Assembly (NCBI RefSeq): GCF_001931685.1 | Contig: NZ_MOOY01000008.1 | Span: forward strand, 1 to 64,000 | Length of the DNA stretch: 64,000 nt | Direction of reading: 5' to 3' | Source: Pararhizobium arenae | GTDB lineage: Bacteria > Pseudomonadota > Alphaproteobacteria > Rhizobiales > Rhizobiaceae | Shown: piece by piece, positions 58,372-64,000 of the stretch | How positions within the stretch are numbered: the stretch's first letter is position 1 | How the letters are laid out: each line of letters starts with the position of its first letter | Notes under the pieces: model-generated | What the model was told of the DNA's origin: nothing | Seen by the model: the letters and a program-made list of their open reading frames with translations, nothing else | Database searches by the model: none | Position numbers and translations under genes: made by a program

Positions 58372-61300
58372 ATGAACGGATCGCGACCGCATAACCCACG
58401 CTCTGGAAACCCGTCTTACGGCGGAAGCTCCTATGGCGAACGCTCGTCTCTCGATGCCTTGAACAGGACGATCGAAGGCCTCGAATCGCGGATCGAAGGG
58501 TTGATGGGCAATGCGGCCCGGGAGCCGAAGTATCGTGCGCCCGAGCGCGAACAGCCGCAGCGTCCCGATCCGGTTGCCGAAATCATGCAGCGCCAGCGCG
58601 CCCTGGCCGCAGGCCGCGATACTGCTGATCGCAATCCCCGGCTTGCCCCACGCGCGCAGCCTCAGCCGACGTCACGCTCGACCTATACCGAAGAGCGCCG
58701 CACGTCTCCCCTTCGTGATGCGCTTGCGCAGCGCGAAGCCCTGGCGCGTCGCGGAGCGGAAACCCCTGCAGGCCGTGCGCCCTTGCGCGAGCCGACACCT
58801 CTGCGTGAGCCTCCGGCGCGTCGTGCGGTCGAGCCGCAGCAGGAGCGTGCAATCGCCGACATCACCCAGGCACTCCTCGGTCTCCGCCAGGAGCTGAAAA
58901 CGGACATTGCCGACGGCCTGGCGCGCGAGATGACGGCGCTGCGCAACGAAATTCGCGGTATCACGACGGAGGCCGCCCAAGGTCAGGTCGGCATTGCCGA
59001 TATCCGCAACGATCTGCAGTGGCTGTCTGAAAGCATCAACCAGATTGGCCGGCAGGCACCGCCGGCGCAGGCCGATGCGCTGAAGTCGGAATTCGAAGAA
59101 CTGCGCGCGATGATTGACGGGCTCGCCCGCGAAGATGGCCTGCGGCGCATGGAAGATCGCTGGACGGCTGTTGAAAACCGTCTGCAGAGTTTCGACCAGA
59201 ACCGTGACGATGAACTCGTCGCTCTCGCTTATCGTCTGGACGAGATCAAGTCGCAGATCGGTGGCATGAACAGCACGCCGGCGATCCACGCGCTGGAAGA
59301 CAAGCTGGTATCGATGGCGCAGGCCGTTGAAATGCTCGGTCGTCACATGCAGCCGGATGACAACCGGTTGAGTTCGCAGTTTGCCGATCTCGATATGCGT
59401 CTCGACGAAATCAGCCGCGCCATCGTTTCGAGCGGTCGCACGGCCTCGAGCATAGATGCCGCCGCCGTCGACCGTGTGGAAAACCGTCTTGCCGACCTCG
59501 CGCACCAGATCGATATGCTGGCACGCCCGACCGACAACGGCCTGGGAAACCGCATCGAAGCGCTGGCCACACGTGTCGAGCAACTCGCCAACGAAGAGGC
59601 GGCGATCAGGCTGGAAGAGCGCCTCGACCAGCTTTCGGTGATGTTCGAACGCTCGCAGAAAAACGTGCAGCCTGATCTTACCGGATATCTCGCCGATATC
59701 TCCCGCAAGATCGATGCCCTCGATCAGGGCGACGTGAATGATGCACTGGCCGAACGTCTGGACGATCTGGCACGCCGTATCGATGCGCTGGATCAGCCGA
59801 CGGAAGCCTATCCGCTGGGCGATCGCTTCGAGCGTCTGGAAGGTCAGCTCGCCGATATCGCGATCCGCCTCGAGGAGACGCACGCCGCTCCCTACGATGA
59901 CGGCAACGCCCTGCGCGGGCTTCAGGACCAGATCGCCAATCTCTCCGCCTTGATAAGCGAGCCGCGTCCGGTCACGGCCGCAGCCTTGCCGGCCGAGATC
60001 GAAGGCCGCATGAATGCACTCGAAGATTACATGGCGACCAGCGATGAATATATCATCGAGGCCGCCCGGCAGGCCGCCGAGGCCGTTATGGAAGCCTATA
60101 GTCGCAACGGTGTCGCGCCCGCAGCCGGCGGTGCCGACATGGCCGCCATTTCCGCCCTTGCCGGTGACCTGAAGACGCTCGAGGAACTCAGCCGCTCCAG
60201 CGAGGAGCGGACGGCCCGCACGTTCGAAGCCTTGCACGAAACGCTGGTTCATATCGCCGAAAAACTGGAACGTCTTGAGGAAGGCACCCATCATCAGGAT
60301 GAGCCCCGCCCCTTTGGCATGCGTGAAGCCGGGTTCGTACCACCTCAGATGCCGAAGGCCGCCGAGCCGGATTTCGAAGATCCGTTTGCTGCCGTCGACC
60401 CGTATGAGCATGTGAAGCGCGATATGCAGGCGCAGGCGAGCTCCGTATCGCCCTCGGTTTTGATGCAGGTCGCAGCGGATGAGGAAGTCGCCACCGCGCT
60501 TCTTGACGAGCGCGGGGTCGTCGAAGATGTCGCCGATGTCCGTCCTGCCGCGAAGAAGGGACTGCTTGCCGGACTGACGCGGCGCTTCTCGGGCAAGCGT
60601 TCCGACGCCGCCCGGGCGGAAGGCCGGCAGACGGTGGAGCCGACCCCCTCCATCGACGCGGCGGACACGATCGCGCCCGATGTCGCAAACCAGCTTCTGG
60701 AGCCGGGTTCCGGCATGCCGGATGTAAAGAAGATCCTGGAGCGTGTGCGCGCCGGGCAGGCAAGCCGTGGCGGACAGGACAACACGCCCGGCGAGGCCGA
60801 CAAGGCTGATTTCATCGCTGCAGCGCGCAGGGCGGCCCAGCTCGCCGTGGAGGAATCCGACACGATCGGTCAGCGCGGTCGCACGTCTGCTCCGACCTCG
60901 TCGATCGGCGGCGCCTTCGCCCGTCATCGCCGGCCGATCTTGATGGCCGTCGGTGCCGTTCTGCTGGCAATCATGTCCTACCCGCTCGTCAACACCCTGA
61001 TCCGCGGCGACCGCGCGCCACAGCCGGTCGCAGCCATCGAACAGCAGGTTGAGCCGACCGAAAGCAGCGAAGGTGCGGACAGCGCCGTTGCCCCGGTCGA
61101 GCAGGAGGTCGCACCACTGTCGTCTCTCCAGCCGCAGGACGATGCGCCCGAAACCGCGACACCGACGGAAACAGCGGAGGCTTCCGAGCCTGCCGCACCG
61201 ATCGAGAACGGCGAACAGGCAGCGGCCCTCGATGAGCCGACAGCAGCTGCAGATACGCAGGAGCCGTTGCCGACCGACACGGCCATGATGGCAGCTCCCG

Positions 61301-62247
61301 CCGAAACGACGATGGCGCCGGGCAGTTTCACGACTACGCCGCAGGCTGCGTCCACAACTGGCTACACGGCACCGGCAAAGTCTGCCGAAGCAGTGGCCGT
61401 TCCAGCCGAAATCACCCAGCCTGCACTTGTGGCTGCGGTCAAGGGCGGCGATCCGCTTGCCTATTTCGAGATTGGCGCGATCTATACCGAAGGCCGTGGC
61501 GTCAAGGCAAACCTTGTGGAAGCGGCCAAGTGGTATCAGCGTGCGGCAGATCAGGGCCTCGTGCCTGCCGAATATCGCCTGGCCACCCTGTACGAAAAGG
61601 GCACGGGCGTTACCCGTGACCTCGCCAAGGCAAAGGCGCTTTATCAGGGCGCGGCTGAAAAAGGTAACGCCAGCGCGATGCACAATCTCGCTGTCATCCT
61701 CGCAAATGGCGGCGACACCGCTCCTGATTTTGCAGCGGCTGCAAAGTGGTTTGAAAAGGCTGCTGAACTCGGCCTGCGCGACAGCCAGTACAATCTCGCG
61801 ATCCTCTATGCGCGCGGCAACGGCGTGAAGCAGGATCTGGCCGAATCCTACAAATGGTTTTCGGCGGCAGCCAAGAGCGGCGATACCGACGCGGCCCAGA
61901 AGCGGGAAGACGTGGCCAAGGCTATGCAGCCGGAGCAGTTGAAGGACGCCAAGGCCCGTTCAGACGCCTGGAAACCGACGGAAGCGGATGACAAGGCCAA
62001 CAACGTCGTCGTTCCCGATGCCTGGCTCGGCAAGAGCCCTACCACGGCCAGCGTCGATATGACCAAGGCCATTCGCAACATTCAGGCGATCCTGAACAAC
62101 AACGGCTTCAATGCCGGCGCGCCCGACGGCAAGGTCGGCGCCAAGACGGTGGAGGCCATCAAGGCCTTCCAGAAATCGATCGGTCAGGAGCCGACCGGCC
62201 AGATCAACGATGCCCTCGTCCGCGAGCTTTTGAAGCGAAACGGATAA
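58372..62247 (+). CDS. podJ: PodJ-like polar organiser with coiled coil, Sel1 repeats and peptidoglycan-binding domain
   Basis: About 1291 residues. A short basic start (MNGSRPHNPRSGNPSYGGSS) is followed by coiled-coil segments over roughly residues 20-650 with repeats of LxRRIDALDQ/ADIxxRLEE type, an acidic linker, one transmembrane helix near 854-872 (PILMAVGAVLLAIMSYPLV), a Pro/Glu/Thr-rich periplasmic spacer, Sel1 (TPR-like) repeats at about 1020-1175 (YFEIGAIYTEGRGVKANLVE, YQRAADQGLVPAEYRLATLY) and a peptidoglycan-binding domain at the end (IQAILNNNGFNAGAPDGKVG). This is the order of Caulobacter and Agrobacterium PodJ, which marks a cell pole and, in Agrobacterium, helps convert the growth pole. 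I use ATG 58372, preceded by GAAGAGG. Confidence 0.88.
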   Translation: MNGSRPHNPRSGNPSYGGSSYGERSSLDALNRTIEGLESRIEGLMGNAAREPKYRAPEREQPQRPDPVAEIMQRQRALAAGRDTADRNPRLAPRAQPQPTSRSTYTEERRTSPLRDALAQREALARRGAETPAGRAPLREPTPLREPPARRAVEPQQERAIADITQALLGLRQELKTDIADGLAREMTALRNEIRGITTEAAQGQVGIADIRNDLQWLSESINQIGRQAPPAQADALKSEFEELRAMIDGLAREDGLRRMEDRWTAVENRLQSFDQNRDDELVALAYRLDEIKSQIGGMNSTPAIHALEDKLVSMAQAVEMLGRHMQPDDNRLSSQFADLDMRLDEISRAIVSSGRTASSIDAAAVDRVENRLADLAHQIDMLARPTDNGLGNRIEALATRVEQLANEEAAIRLEERLDQLSVMFERSQKNVQPDLTGYLADISRKIDALDQGDVNDALAERLDDLARRIDALDQPTEAYPLGDRFERLEGQLADIAIRLEETHAAPYDDGNALRGLQDQIANLSALISEPRPVTAAALPAEIEGRMNALEDYMATSDEYIIEAARQAAEAVMEAYSRNGVAPAAGGADMAAISALAGDLKTLEELSRSSEERTARTFEALHETLVHIAEKLERLEEGTHHQDEPRPFGMREAGFVPPQMPKAAEPDFEDPFAAVDPYEHVKRDMQAQASSVSPSVLMQVAADEEVATALLDERGVVEDVADVRPAAKKGLLAGLTRRFSGKRSDAARAEGRQTVEPTPSIDAADTIAPDVANQLLEPGSGMPDVKKILERVRAGQASRGGQDNTPGEADKADFIAAARRAAQLAVEESDTIGQRGRTSAPTSSIGGAFARHRRPILMAVGAVLLAIMSYPLVNTLIRGDRAPQPVAAIEQQVEPTESSEGADSAVAPVEQEVAPLSSLQPQDDAPETATPTETAEASEPAAPIENGEQAAALDEPTAAADTQEPLPTDTAMMAAPAETTMAPGSFTTTPQAASTTGYTAPAKSAEAVAVPAEITQPALVAAVKGGDPLAYFEIGAIYTEGRGVKANLVEAAKWYQRAADQGLVPAEYRLATLYEKGTGVTRDLAKAKALYQGAAEKGNASAMHNLAVILANGGDTAPDFAAAAKWFEKAAELGLRDSQYNLAILYARGNGVKQDLAESYKWFSAAAKSGDTDAAQKREDVAKAMQPEQLKDAKARSDAWKPTEADDKANNVVVPDAWLGKSPTTASVDMTKAIRNIQAILNNNGFNAGAPDGKVGAKTVEAIKAFQKSIGQEPTGQINDALVRELLKRNG

Positions 62248-62555
62248 GCGACGCCTGCGGCCCCAATAATGCCGCAGAGCGACCGGAAAACATTGCGCGG
62301 TCAGGCTAGGCTCGTTGAGCAAGCCGGTTCAATCTCCCCCTCGATGCGTCTGAGCGGGGTGGTTGTCGGTCGAGGCAGCGCAAAAGGTCCTGACTGGCTA
62401 TTTCAGAGGGGATGTTCCCCTGATGTTTTTCCATTCGAGGGCGGACCTACAGGCCGCCGCTATTGAGCCCTGTCGGGGCATAATGAATTTGGATGCGGTT
62501 TCGCGGGCACGTATTCGTGCAGGCGACGACGTATCTGCTTTTCGAGGTCTGCGTT
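62248..62555. other. Gap between podJ and the TSUP gene
   Basis: CTGCGGC (62255-62261) and GCCGCAG (62271-62277) form a stem directly after podJ but lack a T-run, so it is at best a weak terminator. The rest shows no gene; the downstream gene's promoter should be here. Confidence 0.4.
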
Positions 62556-63482
62556 GTGACGATCTACCTGCCCATTGCGGAATTGTCGGTCAATATCCTG
62601 ATCATCCTCGGCATGGGCGCGGCTGTGGGCTTTTTGTCCGGCATGTTTGGCGTCGGTGGCGGGTTTCTGATTACGCCGCTGCTGATCTTCTACAACATTC
62701 CGCCCGTCGTCGCCGTCGCCACCGGTGCCAATCAGGTGGTTGCTTCCTCGATCTCCGGTGCGATCACCCATTTTCGCCGCGGTACGATCGATATCAAGCT
62801 CGGCACGGTTCTTCTCTGCGGAGGTCTCGCGGGAGCGACCCTCGGCATATGGCTGTTTGCGCTGTTGCGCCGCATTGGTCAGCTCGATCTCGTCATTTCG
62901 CTGGCATATGTGTTGCTGCTTGGCACGGTCGGCTCCTTGATGCTCTGGGAAAGCATCAACGCCCTTCGCCGCGCCGCCCGTAACGAACAGGTGACGCTGA
63001 AGCGGCCCGGCAACCACAACTGGGTGCACCGCCTGCCGCTGAAGATGCGTTTCAAGAAATCGAAAATCTATCTCAGCGTCATACCCGTTGCCGCCCTCGG
63101 CTTCTGTATCGGCATTCTGACTTCGGTCATGGGCGTCGGCGGTGGGTTCATCATGGTGCCGGCCATGATCTATCTGCTGCGCATCCCCACCAACGTCGTC
63201 GTCGGAACATCGCTGTTCCAGATCATTTTCGTTTCGGCCTATACGGTCATCGTCCAGGCGACCGCGAACTACACGGTCGATATCGTACTCGCCTTTGTGC
63301 TGATGGTAGCCGGCGTGATCGGTGCGCAATACGGCGTTCGCGTTGGCCAGCGGTTGCGCGGCGAACAGTTGCGAGCACTTCTTGCGCTGCTCGTTCTGGC
63401 CGTTGGTCTCCGTCTTGCCATCGAGCTGATCATTCCCCCAAAGGAAGTCTATTCGGTCGTGTCTGCGGGGCTCGGCTTCTGA
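62556..63482 (+). CDS. TSUP (TauE/SafE) family permease
   Basis: 308 residues with about eight hydrophobic helices in two repeats: ILIILGMGAAVGFLSGMFGV, GGGFLITPLLIFYNIPPVVA and ANQVVASSISGAITHFRRG in the first; FCIGILTSVMGVGGGFIMVP and IVLAFVLMVAGVIGAQYGVR in the second. The paired FGVGGGF and MGVGGGF motifs define the family, which exports sulfite, sulfonates or sulfur-containing organics. GTG 62556 follows GAGGTC and gives the usual N-terminus TIYLPIAELSVN; an ATG at 62493 is also in frame. The stop overlaps the next ATG by one base. Confidence 0.87.
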   Translation: MTIYLPIAELSVNILIILGMGAAVGFLSGMFGVGGGFLITPLLIFYNIPPVVAVATGANQVVASSISGAITHFRRGTIDIKLGTVLLCGGLAGATLGIWLFALLRRIGQLDLVISLAYVLLLGTVGSLMLWESINALRRAARNEQVTLKRPGNHNWVHRLPLKMRFKKSKIYLSVIPVAALGFCIGILTSVMGVGGGFIMVPAMIYLLRIPTNVVVGTSLFQIIFVSAYTVIVQATANYTVDIVLAFVLMVAGVIGAQYGVRVGQRLRGEQLRALLALLVLAVGLRLAIELIIPPKEVYSVVSAGLGF

Positions 63483-64000
63483 TGCGCGCGTTCGCCTCCT
63501 TACTCTGCTGCATGCTTTTCCTTGCCGCCTTCGCACGGGCGCAGGCCGAGCCGCAGGACTTCACCGAAAAGCTCGAAATCGGCATTTCCACCGACGAAAT
63601 CGCCATCACCTCGGATTTCCGCGGCGCAGATATCACCATCTTCGGTGCGATCGACGGTTTCGATACGACCTTGCTGGCCCAGGGCAAGTACAACATCGTG
63701 GTGGCGCTTGAGGGGCCGAAGGAAAATTCGACCGTGCGCAAGAAGGAGCGCGTTTTCGGCATCTGGATCAACACGAGCTCGATGACGTTCGAACTCGTGC
63801 CTGAGTCCTATTCGCTGTCCTCGACGCGCGACATCGAAACGATCGCGCCACCACAGTACATGAACAATATGGGTATCGGTGTGAACCATATGCCGCTGAA
63901 TCCGGTCGGTTACATCGGCGATGGTTCGCGCGTCGGCGAGTTTCGCGATGCCTTCCGCCGGCTGCGTGAGGCGACGGGCGTCTACCAGCGCGATCCCGGC
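63482..64000 (+). CDS. TIGR02186-type exported protein (3' end outside the window)
   Basis: An open frame of 173 codons from ATG 63482 runs off the right edge. Signal peptide AFASLLCCMLFLAAFARAQA. The mature start EIGISTDEIAITSDFRGADI, TIFGAIDGFDTTLLAQGKYN and VRKKERVFGIWINTSSMTFE matches proteins of the TIGR02186 type that are regularly encoded right after TSUP permeases in Rhizobiales. The role is unknown; a periplasmic or membrane partner of the permease is likely from the one-base overlap. Confidence 0.82.
   Translation, partial: MRAFASLLCCMLFLAAFARAQAEPQDFTEKLEIGISTDEIAITSDFRGADITIFGAIDGFDTTLLAQGKYNIVVALEGPKENSTVRKKERVFGIWINTSSMTFELVPESYSLSSTRDIETIAPPQYMNNMGIGVNHMPLNPVGYIGDGSRVGEFRDAFRRLREATGVYQRDPG

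Noticed and set aside
58672-61683. A 1003-codon open frame on the - strand.
   Set aside because: Antisense to podJ, whose coiled coil and Sel1 repeats are unmistakable. The antisense frame is low-complexity.

Overview
The window looks like a chromosomal segment of an alphaproteobacterium of the Rhizobiaceae (Agrobacterium/Rhizobium group). The basis is GC-rich coding sequence, many HWE/HisKA_2 histidine kinases, a (6-4) photolyase matching Agrobacterium PhrB residue for residue at its known functional sites, an Agp2-like bacteriophytochrome, a PodJ-like polar organiser, a SAM-II riboswitch in front of metZ, and promoters of the GGAAC-N16-CGTT type read by the alphaproteobacterial general-stress sigma factor EcfG. 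The assignment is inference from gene content; no database was searched.

Layout. 1-4.2 kb: two orphan PAS/HWE-type kinases, a small two-gene stress operon and a PHB-depolymerase-like esterase. 4.2-5.8 kb: a decayed IS3-family element and a gene-poor, A+T-rich stretch with short repeats. 5.8-11.9 kb: phrB photolyase, a PAS-rich hybrid kinase, an ExoD-family protein and a TerC-family membrane protein with a long leader. 11.9-26.5 kb: the most interesting block, a GntR-centred catabolic locus. One arm (leftward) encodes a RutA-like flavin monooxygenase, two amidase-signature enzymes, a PEP-mutase/isocitrate-lyase-superfamily lyase, an isochorismatase-like hydrolase and a RutE-like nitroreductase. 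The other arm (rightward) encodes an MFS permease, a ribose-type ABC importer, a 68-residue protein overlapping a third amidase, and a RutF-like flavin reductase. Four near-identical palindromes around GTACGTAC sit in the promoter regions. RutC, RutD and RutG are absent, so this is not the standard uracil pathway; I infer uptake, flavin-dependent ring opening and stepwise amide hydrolysis of an unknown uracil-like or cyclic-amide compound.

26.5-33.2 kb: SDR enzyme, lipocalin, fused aconitase X, two convergent general-stress genes each with a perfect EcfG-type promoter, metZ under SAM-II control, and a double-length dCTP deaminase. 33.3-42.8 kb: an RTX-repeat protein with an internal duplication, tRNA-Gly(CCC), a GT2 glycosyltransferase with a GspE-N-like domain, a solute-binding protein, TerB-like, nuclease-like and S24-repressor genes, a Ca2+/H+ antiporter and an EamA exporter. 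42.9-46.1 kb: bphO-bphP operon behind a perfect EcfG-type promoter. 46.3-51.6 kb: Tim44-like protein, a GtrB-GtrA-membrane-protein cassette and a GH25 muramidase lipoprotein. 51.8-58.0 kb: a beta-oxidation operon (fadE, thiolase, small membrane protein, fadJ-type enzyme) that carries a MazEF-type toxin-antitoxin pair inside it. 58.4-64 kb: podJ, a TSUP permease and the start of a TIGR02186-type gene cut by the window edge.
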